DNA of 64,000 nucleotides, from positions 154,847,064 through 154,911,063 of the forward strand of contig CM059186.1 of NCBI GenBank assembly GCA_030323885.1. The letters run 5' to 3'. Positions within the stretch are counted from its first letter, which is position 1. Each line of letters begins with the position of its first letter. This document shows positions 53,041 to 62,339 of the stretch, piece by piece. Source of the stretch: Branchipolynoe longqiensis (lineage: Eukaryota; Annelida; Polychaeta; Phyllodocida; Polynoidae). A program made the position numbers and the translations under genes. The notes below the pieces were generated by a model, which did not search any database, was not told where the DNA came from, and worked only from the letters and a program-made list of their open reading frames with translations.

Positions 53041-53450
53041 TTTAATTCATTTCGCCCACGACAACTCGTCATCGATTTGATTTGTTAACGGAGCAGGCGA
53101 TGCGGGCGCGTTGCCAGGCAACAGGATAATTGGTTGTGTGTCTGGCGCGCTGATCCTAATGTCCTGTTTATTTGGGTGACCATTGATCTCTGAGGCCAGG
53201 CTCCCTTCCATCGGCCATCGGCTATCAACCAGAGAAAATTGGGTTGCCACGCGGGCAGCGGGTCGCTGTGTGGATCCTATACAGCTGGGATAAACATGGA
53301 TCAAGGGAGAGTCATCAACTTCGGCGTCCAGCCGACGTAGTCAGTCCCGGAAGTGCATTGGTGTGTGCGCGCGCGCTTCAACTTACACGTAGCGTACCAG
53401 CAGCAGGCACGGCAACTCACCCAGTCACACAAGGCGCCGAACAGCGCTGA
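53041..53450. promoter_or_regulatory. Unique GC-balanced segment with RFX X-box palindrome
   Basis: GTTGCCAGGCAAC (53110-53122) is a perfect inverted pair of RFX half-sites with a 1-nt spacer. Forkhead-like TGTTTATTT follows at about 53165. The region is free of recognised repeats. A cis-regulatory role is inferred. Confidence 0.3.
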
Positions 53451-53453
53451 CTA

Positions 53454-53522
53454 TTTGTTTGTTTGTTGGGGGTTTTGCAACCTAGCAACATCTATGGTCA
53501 TATTAAGGACGGGTACTGATAA
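53454..53522 (-). mobile_element. Micro-SINE-like 3' fragment
   Basis: TTTGTTTGTTGGGGGTTTTG, CCTAGCAACATCTATGGTC, ending AAGGACGGGTACTGAT. Confidence 0.8.
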
Positions 53523-53619
53523 CAGAACTGTTATTTGCTGGGAAGGTGGCGAACGGAAAGGATCACAACAGTGGCAGTGGCATTATATAAAACTGATAAA
53601 TATAATTGAAATTGATATA

Positions 53620-53811
53620 CAGTAAACCCTCTCTAACTGACCACCTCCACAGATCGACCACTCCCCTATATTGATAGTTTTATTTGGGTCCCAACAATAC
53701 CACTGTAAAGGTACCATTTTAACCATATTCTAACTCCCTAAAGCAACCACCTCCCTAAATGGACCACTTAAAGTCGGTCCCATGGTCGGTCGATTTAGAA
53801 AGGTTTTACTG
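53620..53811. mobile_element. Pogo/Tigger-like MITE, copy 5
   Basis: CAGTAAACCCTCTCTAACTG to TTTAGAAAGGTTTTACTG, TA on both sides. Full length. Confidence 0.9.
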
Positions 53812-53914
53812 TATTTGCATATTATTCCATGAAAGTAATCATGTTTAACGAGACGAAACATGTACAAATCCTTTGCTGCGACTGACATGTCCACTGGTAG
53901 GAGAGGTGGGCGGA

Positions 53915-53947
53915 TGGTGGCGCCACCAGTTAAGTTTGGTATAAAAG
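53915..53947 (+). promoter_or_regulatory. 14-bp palindrome followed by TATAAAAG
   Basis: TGGTGGCGCCACCA (53915-53928, perfect palindrome) lies 11 bp before TATAAAAG (53940-53947). Core-promoter-like, but no gene follows. Confidence 0.18.
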
Positions 53948-54076
53948 TTATAGCGCCATGTTAAATTACCTTCCATGCATTTATACTCGCAGATTACAGT
54001 ATACATCACATACTATGTGATGTTGCTATGTGCCTGTCGATGCTTTCTTGGTTTAGATACACTTACTTCTGGCATA

Positions 54077-54262
54077 CAGTACAACCTATCTAACCGACCA
54101 CCTCCACAGATTAACTACTCCCCAATATCGTTCGCTTTATTTGGGTCCCAAACGATCGACCATACAATACGATTAATAAAAAAAACTCCCTAAGCCGAGC
54201 ACCCCCCTAAATGGACCATTTGAAGTTGGTCCCATGGTTGGTCAATTTAGAGAGGTATATAC
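54077..54262. mobile_element. Pogo/Tigger-like MITE, copy 6
   Basis: CAGTACAACCTATCTAACCG to GGTCAATTTAGAGAGGTATA. More diverged ends. Confidence 0.85.
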
Positions 54263-54377
54263 TAATCCACAATTGAGGATTTGCGTGTGACATAGGCATC
54301 ACACTACTCCTGCATCATGGTTGGATAGAAGCAGTTTGTTCTACTATCAAGTGTATGTAAATAAAACAAAAAACACA

Positions 54378-54722
54378 AATCTATTCACTGGTACGATCTA
54401 ATTCTGTTATTTAGAACCATGAATATTCACTCGTGGGTTGAAATAGTGTTATTTATGAGAATAGCTTCCTCAAAAAGTGAAATCCTGTCAAATTAAACCC
54501 AAAATCCAAGCGATATTGATGCAGTCACCACATCGGCGGCGATATTGTCAGATGTAAATTCACTGCTACGATCTAATTCTGTTATTTAGAACCATGAATT
54601 TTCAATCGAGGGTTGAAATAATGTTATTTGTGAGAATAGCTTACTCAAAAAGTGAAATCCTGTCAAATTAAACCCAAAATGGAAGTGATATTAACACACG
54701 CCGCCGCATTGGCACTGTTATA
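54378..54722. repeat. About 178-bp tandem duplication related to the 29.3-kb element
   Basis: ATTCACTGSTACGATCTAAT starts at 54378 and about 54556. Each unit contains CTCAAAAAGTGAAATCCTGT and AAATTAAACCCAAAATSSAA, as in 29453-29870. Confidence 0.85.
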
Positions 54723-55100
54723 GCTGTACTTTCTATCCAACCATGATGGCCGACGATGCACTGGTCACGTGGTGCTCATCGTTTGACGCAAAGCCTCAAT
54801 AGCCATCACAAAGCTGGTAAATATTCAAATAGGCTACCTGCCAACTATATGGTACGGGTAAGGGATGCAACTAGGTCATGTTTCTGAAGGTAATCTATAT
54901 GTTGCCAACTGGCACATTCCGGAACAAGCAGTGGCAGTCTTATGCGTTACTCAACCACTAGGTGGCACCCTCTTACACATTATCTGATGTGTAAAGCATT
55001 ATGCGAGTATAGTTCCAGTTATAATAATGCTCACACTCGATTCAATCACGTGATGCATTGTCCGACCCCCACCCATCCACCCACCCACCTTCAGTTAGTT
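54723..55100. other. Unassigned sequence
   Basis: Nothing recognised. A CCACCCATCCACCC run lies at 55065-55090. Confidence 0.5.
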
Positions 55101-55114
55101 TCTCAGTACACACT

Positions 55115-55171
55115 CCGTCCTGATATGACCATGGATGTTGCTAGGACGTAAAACAACAACAAACAAACAAA
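55115..55171 (+). mobile_element. Micro-SINE with perfect target-site duplication
   Basis: 57 bp from CCGTCCTGATATGACCATGG to the CAAACAAACAAA tail. Flanked by perfect 11-bp CAGTACACACT (55104-55114 and 55172-55182). Confidence 0.93.
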
Positions 55172-55349
55172 CAGTACACACTAGGTACTATTTATTTGGC
55201 GGTAGGAATGTTCGAATACTAAATCCACGAGTGGGGGCGTCGGGCCGTTGGGGGGGGCGGTTTACTCGCTGTTTGTTGACCATTTCCCCTCCTCGGAGAG
55301 ATGTGTTGGTTTTGGGGTGTGTTTTTTCTTTCTCTCTTTTACTTTTTAG

Positions 55350-55463
55350 TAGAATTGAGGAGCTCGTGGTACAGGAAAGCGAATACAGGTGGCGCCAGCA
55401 GTCTGTTTCACTTTTAACAGGCAGTGAACAAAACAGCAATTATATAGTGTATGGCCATATCGT
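55350..55463 (+). CDS. Candidate internal exon (unrecognised)
   Basis: A strong pyrimidine tract (TTTTTTCTTTCTCTCTTTTA, then CTTTTTAG) ends in AG at 55348-55349. Starting one base in, the frame reads RIEELVVQESEYRWRQQSVS, then LLTGSEQNSNYIVYG, protein-like composition unlike the surrounding repeats. A possible donor GTGAAGT lies at about 55464. The frame stays open into a downstream TA-rich run. No domain recognised and no partner exon found. A chance match is possible. Confidence 0.25.
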
Positions 55464-55481
55464 GAAGTACATAGCATATAT

Positions 55482-55545
55482 ATATACATATAAATATATA
55501 TATATATATATATTATATATATACATATATATATATATATCTATG
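55482..55545. repeat. TA-rich microsatellite
   Basis: ATATATATAC runs. Confidence 0.9.
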
Positions 55546-55629
55546 TGTGTACATATAGATGTATTCATATGTATATGTAGATATATGCGTTTGTCTATGC
55601 TTGCTTGATGTGGATCCAATTACTTCTGG

Positions 55630-55737
55630 GGTATATGCGCACACCCATGGCGACTTTTTACAATTATAGTACTGGCCCACTGGGATACCATGCCTAAGAC
55701 ATGATCCATTTTTATCCCGAAGATACTACATATTAGC
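55630..55737 (-). mobile_element. Degenerate SINE body fragment
   Basis: GCACACCCATGGCGACTTTT, ATAGTACTGGCCCACTGGGA, GACATGATCC. Confidence 0.6.
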
Positions 55738-56074
55738 TGCAGCCAGCCAGTTCCCAAACGGCTCTGATTTCGGGATTCCCAAATGAACCCAATTAAAGTG
55801 AAGACAGTGACCTAATTCAATATGAACCTTCTTTGCATTAGGATGGTGATATAGTGATATACATAGTGGTCTGCCATGCTGTGTGTCGAATGGCCTGTTT
55901 GACAGATAATCATTCTCGAGGGCATAGCCCGAGGGAAGAACCATTAATCTTGCTGCATGGCCCGAGGGCACACACACACACACACACACACACCACAAGG
56001 ACACCAATGGAATAAGCACTTCACCAGAAGAGTAGCATTAATTTCTCCGATAACCTCAACACTCTATTAGATTG

Positions 56075-56075
<1 letters not shown>
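55738..56075. other. Unassigned sequence
   Basis: A (CA)n run at 55972-55993. No gene recognised. Confidence 0.5.
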
Positions 56076-56078
<3 letters not shown>

Positions 56079-56141
<63 letters not shown>

Positions 56142-56215
56142 CTGTGCACAAGTGCTCCCCTATATAGTTAGATTGTAATATATATATAATATACTGTGCA
56201 CAAGTGCTCCCCTAT
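56079..56215. repeat. (TA)n run with duplicated flank
   Basis: TAGATTGTAATATATATA and ATACTGTGCACAAGTGCTCC occur on both sides (56069/56168 and 56140/56190), a tandem duplication that includes the (TA)n. Confidence 0.9.
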
Positions 56216-56337
56216 ATAGTGTTTCTAGTAGAGTAATCAGAAGCAGGGTAATTACGCACATGTACCGTGATATAAATATATATGATATAACACACTGTAA
56301 AAGTAGTTAATGGCGTCTAAAGTGACGTCAAATACAA

Positions 56338-56659
56338 GTTTGTTTGTTTAGGATTTACGTCCTAGCAACACCAGAGGTCATATTAGTGACTTGTGACAGT
56401 GCGTAATTAAGGTGCCTTTATAGTTCTGCCCCACTACGAGACCAGGCTGCCAGCACCATGCCCCACTATCCTACACAATCCCATTATCCTGATAATATAC
56501 TAACCAATCACTGTCTTATTTTATTATTAATGCCAAGCTTCAGGCTTGGTAGCGACAAATGTTAATTCTGTATGTCATTGGTCTAACCCAGCTGGGATTA
56601 GAACTCCCGACCCTCCGCACGGGAAGTCTGCGCTCTACCGATTCGACCACCGCGTCTGG
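56338..56659 (-). mobile_element. SINE, type B, near full length
   Basis: TTGTTTGTTTAGGATTTACG to CTACCGATTCGACCACCGCG plus TCTGG. A short deletion near GTCATATTAGTGACTTG. Confidence 0.9.
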
Positions 56660-56990
56660 CGGTGGGTAACTTGGCAACGGACGAGCCGTGTGCTTGTTTG
56701 GGGGACGGTGCGCTGGTCACGGTGTCAGCGTGTCTGGGTCAGACACTGGCTGATTGCTGGTGGCGCTGGAGCCTTGCATAACCTCCGGGGTCGCCGTGGA
56801 TATAAGCCAATCAGCGGGAGCGCTTCCACGGGCACGTCGCTGATTGGACGATAACGGTGACTGCGGGCCGATCAGGATCACGTCTGGTTAGGGTGGTGAT
56901 CCACGGTACGCTGCGAGATCTGCGTCTATTTCGGCTCGTGTGTGCGTGTGTGTGTGTATTTATGGCTGTGAGTGTGTTGGACGAGGAGGG
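56660..56990. other. GC-rich unassigned sequence
   Basis: Contains two CCAATCAG-type motifs (minus and plus, near 56809 and 56850) and a GT run. No gene recognised. Confidence 0.4.
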
Positions 56991-56994
56991 TTGA

Positions 56995-57342
56995 TTGATT
57001 GGAGTTTTACGTCCTGGCAATATCTAAGGTCATATCAGGACGGGTACCTTCTTGTGACAGTGCTCACTCATGGTCACTTCATAGTGGTGCCCTACTGGGA
57101 TATAACTTATGAGAGTGCTGGCACCAAGAGTACCTGATATCCCACTCAGTCAATTTATCCATACACTGAGCTGACCAGTCCTTGCCATATTCTATTAATT
57201 TAATGCCGAGCGCCAGGCTAAGATTACTAGGAAGCGACAAGTACCAATTTTACAATTCATTGGTTTGACTCGACGGGGAACCGAACTCCCGATCTCTCGA
57301 ACGCGAGGTCAGCGCTCTGCCAATTTGGCCACCGCGGCCGGT
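56995..57342 (-). mobile_element. Full-length SINE, type B
   Basis: TTGATTGATTGGAGTTTTAC to CTGCCAATTTGGCCACCGCG plus GCCGGT. Confidence 0.92.
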
Positions 57343-57552
57343 GGGTGGGGGGAGGGGGTGGGGTGTGTGTGTGCTGCAATTAGCTTTCCATCGGATATCA
57401 GCGTTTTACGGGTAGAGGCAGCGTGTCTAATTTGGACGCGTCTATTTATATAACCCGTCACCAAATGTCGTCTGTTCAGACAAAATGTCGTCTTCGGTCA
57501 TTAAAGCGAAGTGAAACGCCAGAGAAAGTATGCATTTATTACTTGCGGTTTT

Positions 57553-57877
57553 GACTAGACGGGATGACCGAATGAGTTGAGCATCCATCTCCCGCTTTGG
57601 TAGATCATGGGATTCAAACCCCAGTCGAGTCAAACCAATGACGTAGAAATTGATACTTGTAGTTTCCTAGCCAGGTGCTTGGAAATATTAGGGTAGGGCA
57701 AGGACTGGTTGGCTCAGTGTCAGTATAATGGGGGATATCAGGTTATGGTGCTGGCTGCCTGATCTCCCAGTGGGGCAGCACTATAAAGTCGCCATGTCTG
57801 CACACTGTCACAAGTCGATACACATCTTGATATGACCTTAGATGTTGCCAGGACGTAAAACTTCAGCAACCAACAAA
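57553..57877 (+). mobile_element. Full-length SINE, type A
   Basis: CTAGACGGGATGACCGAATG to AGATGTTGCCAGGACGTAAA, tail ACTTCAGCAACCAACAAAC. Confidence 0.92.
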
Positions 57878-58053
57878 CTTGGGGTTTAAAACATAGCTAT
57901 GCTTAATAATACCGTGATTCCAGTACATTGAATCTTAATGTTTGAGCCACAAACATCTTAGGCGCGCTGACATTTCATTTATTTTGTTACAAAGTTCTCA
58001 AGAGCATGAAATTATTATCAATTTTAATTGCATAGTTGGTCGGTGTGGTTTGG
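57878..58053. other. Unassigned sequence
   Basis: Nothing recognised. Confidence 0.5.
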
Positions 58054-58057
58054 ATAT

Positions 58058-58137
58058 TTAAAGTTGCATAGTTCAATTATTTGAGTTTCTGTCATTTTCT
58101 GAGATACATATATTAGGATGATTGTTGTTTACTAAAG
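58058..58137. mobile_element. TTAA-type MITE left end
   Basis: TTTAAAGTTGCATAGTTCAA to ATATATTAGGATGATTGTTG. The remainder is displaced to 58530-58610 and 59257-59300. Confidence 0.75.
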
Positions 58138-58138
58138 T

Positions 58139-58400
58139 GTATTTTATTCATCGAATAATATCTCTTGTCAGTGCCAGAGCACTGGTCTTCCGGCAGTACA
58201 GTACAATTCCTTGATACATAAATGAAACTAATATCAGTTGTAATAGTAACTGCATGCAAATCCTGTTTGATACTATTACTAAAAGTATCATACATTTGAT
58301 AAATGAAGTATCAGCTGTAGTAGTATATGTTACAATTCCAGTCCAAAAAAAATATCATGCATTCAGTGAATATGTATTGCATGGTTCTAGAATTGTCTTT
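58139..58400. repeat. Dispersed repeat of unknown type
   Basis: The start TTTTATTCATCGAATAATAT plus TCTTGTCAGTGCC resembles 17322-17375. The later part, TTGATACATAAATGAAAC, resembles 45665-45780. Confidence 0.55.
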
Positions 58401-58529
58401 GAACTCATCTACTTTATTTTAGTTTGAGAGACAGAGCTTGTTTTATTTAACGACGGCCCTAGAGCACATTGATTTTCATATCAATTTTATCATCGGCTAT
58501 TGGACGTTAAAGTATTTGACGTCAAAGTA

Positions 58530-58610
58530 GTTTAGTTTGAAGTACGTTGTATATGGGTAACTTCAGAGATATTTGGCATACGCATCAACATTCTGACACC
58601 ATTGGCTTTA
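58530..58610. mobile_element. TTAA-type MITE middle segment
   Basis: TTAGTTTGAAGTACGTTG to CATTCTGACACCATTGGC. It continues at 59257 after removal of the nested element. Confidence 0.75.
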
Positions 58611-59256
58611 AGGCCCTGTCACACTACGACGTATGGCGTGAGTGCGTGCTCAACATTAGAAAATTTGCCAGTACGTCGGCATTCAAACTTTTCAGTGGCG
58701 GGGAATAAAAATGAGCGTACACACAACATACAGACAACGTACACACAACATACATAACATATGCAGAACATATCTCTAACCTATTACTAGCATATGAGAG
58801 TGTTCATGTGCCTTGCAAAATGTTTGCAAAACGCTCGCATACGCTCATGGTACGCTGACCAATGACCAACGTTACATACATTAATCCATCGCTAGAAGTA
58901 TGGTGTATATGCTAAGTATGCTGGAGATACGGCAGTCACATTTTTTAAGTACGTTAGGAGAATGTTATGCATCCGTTGGCAGTATATACCCTAACGTACT
59001 CCCAACATATGCCCACGTATCCCGAACGTACATGCAGCATACGTTAAACGTACAAGCCACATGTCGACACATGTTGGACATTTTTAGCATGCACAAAATC
59101 TTTTCGGAGCCTTGACGCACAGCGACGTAAGACGACATATAATGATGTACCCGGAACGTACCCGACATACGCCCAACATATATGTATCGACGTGTTGGTA
59201 AAAAATCACATACGTTGGCATAGGCTAAGGCTATGCGTCGTAGTGTGACAGCCCCT
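58611..59256. mobile_element. PIF/Harbinger-like MITE (GGCCCTGTCACAC family), copy 3
   Basis: A 646-bp element with ends AGGCCCTGTCACACTACGAC and GTCGTAGTGTGACAGCCCCT, and TTA duplicated at 58608-58610 and 59257-59259. The interior is rich in ACATACG/CGTATGT. It lies inside a TTAA MITE. Confidence 0.9.
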
Positions 59257-59298
59257 TTAACAGCAACAGGTTCTATTAAATGTGCTTAGTATCTCCTT

Positions 59299-59556
59299 CA
59301 TGATGACTTTATAGTGCTGCCCCACTGGGAGACCAGGCCACCAGTACCATGACCTGATATCCCACTCAGTCACATTATCCTGACACTGAGCCAACAAGTC
59401 CTTGCCCTGTACTAATAATGCTGAGCTCCAGGCTAGGAAGCGACAAGTACACATTTTTAAGTCATTGGTTTGACTCGACCAGGGTTTGAACGCACGAGCC
59501 CACGATCTACCAACACGGGAGACGGACGATCTAACTCATTCGGCCATCCGATCTGG
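59299..59556 (-). mobile_element. SINE type A, 3' end missing
   Basis: Starts in the body (ATGACTTTATAGTGCTGCCC) and runs to the full head CATTCGGCCATCCGATCTGG. Confidence 0.88.
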
Positions 59557-59640
59557 CCGGAAGTTATCACATGACCATTCTATTTGTACTGGGTTACTCG
59601 CTGTTCGATCTTTGCAGACCTCTCTTTCAGAAGACTGTCC

Positions 59641-60222
59641 ATAACATCACCAATTCCAGACTAGAATCATTGAAATGAACTCAACCGACGCTGCGAACAT
59701 AAACACAGACGCCATGGAGATGGTTGCTGGAGTTTTACGTCATGGAAACATCTAAGTTCATATCAGGATGGGTACTGACTTATGACAGTGCCTACTCATG
59801 GCGACTCTTTAGTGCTGCAACACTGGGAAATCAGGCCACTGGCACCATGACCCGATATCCCACTCAGTCACATTATCCTGACAGTGACACTGAACTAACC
59901 AGTTCTTGCCCTATCCTATTGAAGTATCCTCTTAATGCTGAGTGCCATGCTAGGAAACGTCAAGTATCAATTTTTATAAGTCATTGATTTGACTCGACCG
60001 GGAACCGAACTCCCGATCTCCCGTACTCGAGGCCTGTGCTCTACCGATTAGCCCACCGTGTCCGGTGCCGCTCTTCCAGATTGATTGATTCGTGGTTTCT
60101 TTACGGCTTGTCAGCAGCATATTCCATATTCACGACTGCCTGTAACAAACATCACCAAATTCCAGACTATAATCATTCAAATGAAGGCAACAAACGCCGA
60201 GAACATAACTACAGACGCCGTG
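59641..60222. repeat. 75-bp direct duplication flanking a SINE
   Basis: ATCACCAATTCCAGACTAGA at 59645 and ATCACCAAATTCCAGACTAT at 60150 start matching segments of about 70 bp, one on each side of the SINE at 59720-60066. Confidence 0.8.
59720..60066 (-). mobile_element. Full-length SINE, type B
   Basis: TTGCTGGAGTTTTACGTCAT to CTACCGATTAGCCCACCGTG plus TCCGGT. Confidence 0.92.
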
Positions 60223-60394
60223 TATGAAACGGACGCGGTGTTTGTATCAGTCGGCATGGCAACTGATTGATACCCACGCACACGCCCAGCCACTCGTCAC
60301 CCCATTGACCTAGTTGCGAGGACATTACTCAGAATGTCTCCGGACAACATAAGACTGCTTATCGGTTGGAAAGTGAGGAATGTATGACACCGAG

Positions 60395-60480
60395 ACCCAT
60401 AACTCGACGAATGCACAACATTTTCAAAACTAAAACACTGACCTATATTTGATCCTCCAATATTCGACTTGCATACTGGA
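60395..60480. mobile_element. TTAA-type MITE fragment, inverted
   Basis: CGACGAATGCACAACATTTT to CGACTTGCATACTGG. Confidence 0.7.
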
Positions 60481-60481
60481 T

Positions 60482-61110
60482 TTAAAGTTGCATACTCAGA
60501 TGGTGTTGAGTTTCTGTCTATTTCTGAGATAAATATATATTATATTGTTCGTTGTAATCTACTTTACTTTAGTTTGAAATGTCTTTGATTTGAAATAACT
60601 AACTCGGGAGATATCTGAAGTGTCCCGTCCTGATATGACCTTAGATGTTGCTAGGACGTAAAACAACAATAAACAAACAAACAAAGTCTGAAGTGTAAAC
60701 GTGGTAAATCTATTTTGGTGTGCTTGTCAAAACCCAGACCCCATAGGCTTCAGTAGTAACACTAACAGGTGTCATTGCAGGTGAAGACCGACGATTTGAA
60801 TTTGTGATTTTTCTGAGATAAATATATTAAATTGATTGTTATTATCTACCTTACGTTACTTTGAAATGGCTAAGCTTTTGAGATATTTGAAGTGCAACCA
60901 TACAAAATAAGTTTTGGCAAGCACGCCACAATTCTGACACCATAGGATTCAACAGCAACATGTTCTATTAAATTGCCACAGTATTATTCCCTTCTATTTG
61001 GCAACACATGTTTCGTACGTGTATCAGTATCTAACTAGATATGCAGAATAAATTCTAGATAATTGCTTTGGTTTTTAACATTTGATGCTTCATCAGACTA
61101 CAACTTTAAT
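60482..61110. mobile_element. TTAA-type MITE with internal duplication and nested micro-SINE
   Basis: TTTAAAGTTGCATACTCAGA start. A second left-interior copy begins at about 60800 (GATTTTTCTGAGATAAATAT), and the right end GATGCTTCATCAGACTACAA lies at about 61084-61110. Confidence 0.8.
60624..60686 (+). mobile_element. Micro-SINE with perfect target-site duplication
   Basis: 63 bp from CCCGTCCTGATATGACCTTA to AATAAACAAACAAACAAAG. Flanked by perfect 10-bp TCTGAAGTGT (60614-60623 and 60687-60696), which are MITE sequence. Confidence 0.95.
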
Positions 61111-61265
61111 AAATTGAGTCCATACATCTTTCTATGTAGGAACTCATACTCATTAATAAGTGCACCAGTATCTAAGTACAGATATGTAGGTTCAAATTTA
61201 GATACCTGGTTTGCTTTTAAAAAGTGTAGGCTTTTATCGGACAATGCAAATTTAGCATTCATTAC
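61111..61265. mobile_element. TTAA-type MITE fragment
   Basis: AATAAGTGCACCAGTATCTA to CTTTTATCGGACAATGCAAA. Confidence 0.75.
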
Positions 61266-61299
61266 TGTGTTAAGGACTATTAAATCAATTTTAGTAACA

Positions 61300-61577
61300 G
61301 ATGGGATGGCCGAATGAGTCAGAGCGTCCGTCTACCCTGTTGGTAGACCATGGGATTGTGGGTTCGAACCCTGGTCGAGTAAAACTAATGACTTAAAAAT
61401 TTATACTTGTTGCTTCCTAGCCAGGCGCTCGGCATTATTAGGATAGGGCAAGGACCTGTTGGCTCAGTGTCAGGATAATGTGATTGAGTGAGACATCAGG
61501 TCATGGTTCTGGCAGCCTGGTCTCCCAGTGGGGCAGCACTATAAAGTTGCCATGAGGGCGCACTGTCTCAAGTTGGT
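61300..61577 (+). mobile_element. SINE type A, 3' end missing
   Basis: AGATGGGATGGCCGAATGAG to GCACTGTCTCAAGTTGGTAC, then a MITE fragment. Confidence 0.9.
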
Positions 61578-61589
61578 ACAATCTACCAC

Positions 61590-61817
61590 CGCTGCAAATC
61601 ATAACATCCTATGCTGTGCGACATTTCGGTGTGCACACCAAAATTAGTTTGCATGCCTTCACTTCAAATATCTTTGAAGTTGGCCATTTTAAACTAAAAG
61701 TCTAAAACTCCAACTGAAATAAACATCCATTGAAATGATCAATCCTAACATATTCAGATAAATATCTATGATTTTGATAGACACTCAAAACCATCGGACT
61801 ATGCAACTTTAAAATAC
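61590..61817. mobile_element. TTAA-type MITE, right part
   Basis: GCACACCAAAATTAGTTTGC to ATCGGACTATGCAACTTTAA. Confidence 0.82.
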
Positions 61818-62110
61818 ACGGGTCGTACAAAAAATGTGGAGCATAATCACCTATTAATATTATTATATTATTGATTCTGTAAGAATGATTAGTAAAAGAA
61901 TGATTCTGAAATTATGTTGGAAGCATTGTCGTATGCATGAAAATAAGCCATTGCAATATTTTTATTCATACAATAGGACACCATTGATACCGGACTTGCG
62001 TCAATTTGAAACCGCGTGTAGTTTTTTTTTTTATTCACCCATGTCCAAACATTCTTTTAAAGCAATAAATAGTTTACGATCTAATGGCTAAATAATGTAT
62101 ATATATGTGT
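61818..62110. other. Unassigned sequence
   Basis: Nothing recognised. Confidence 0.5.
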
Positions 62111-62133
62111 GTGTACATATAGATACATATATA

Positions 62134-62336
62134 CAGTAAAACATCTCTAAATTGACAGACCATGGGAGCAACTTTAAATGGTCCATTTAGGGAGGTGGTC
62201 AGCTTAGGGAGGTTTTCTTTTATAGTTACAACATGCACCATGGTATTGTATGGTTTATCGTTTGGAACCGAAATAAAGCAATCGATATAGGGCAGCGGTC
62301 GATATGTGGAGGTGGTCAGTTAGAGAGCTTTTACTG
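62134..62336. mobile_element. Pogo/Tigger-like MITE, copy 7
   Basis: CAGTAAAACATCTCTAAATT to TTAGAGAGCTTTTACTG, TA on both sides. Full length, inverted relative to copy 2. Confidence 0.9.
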
Positions 62337-62339
62337 TAT

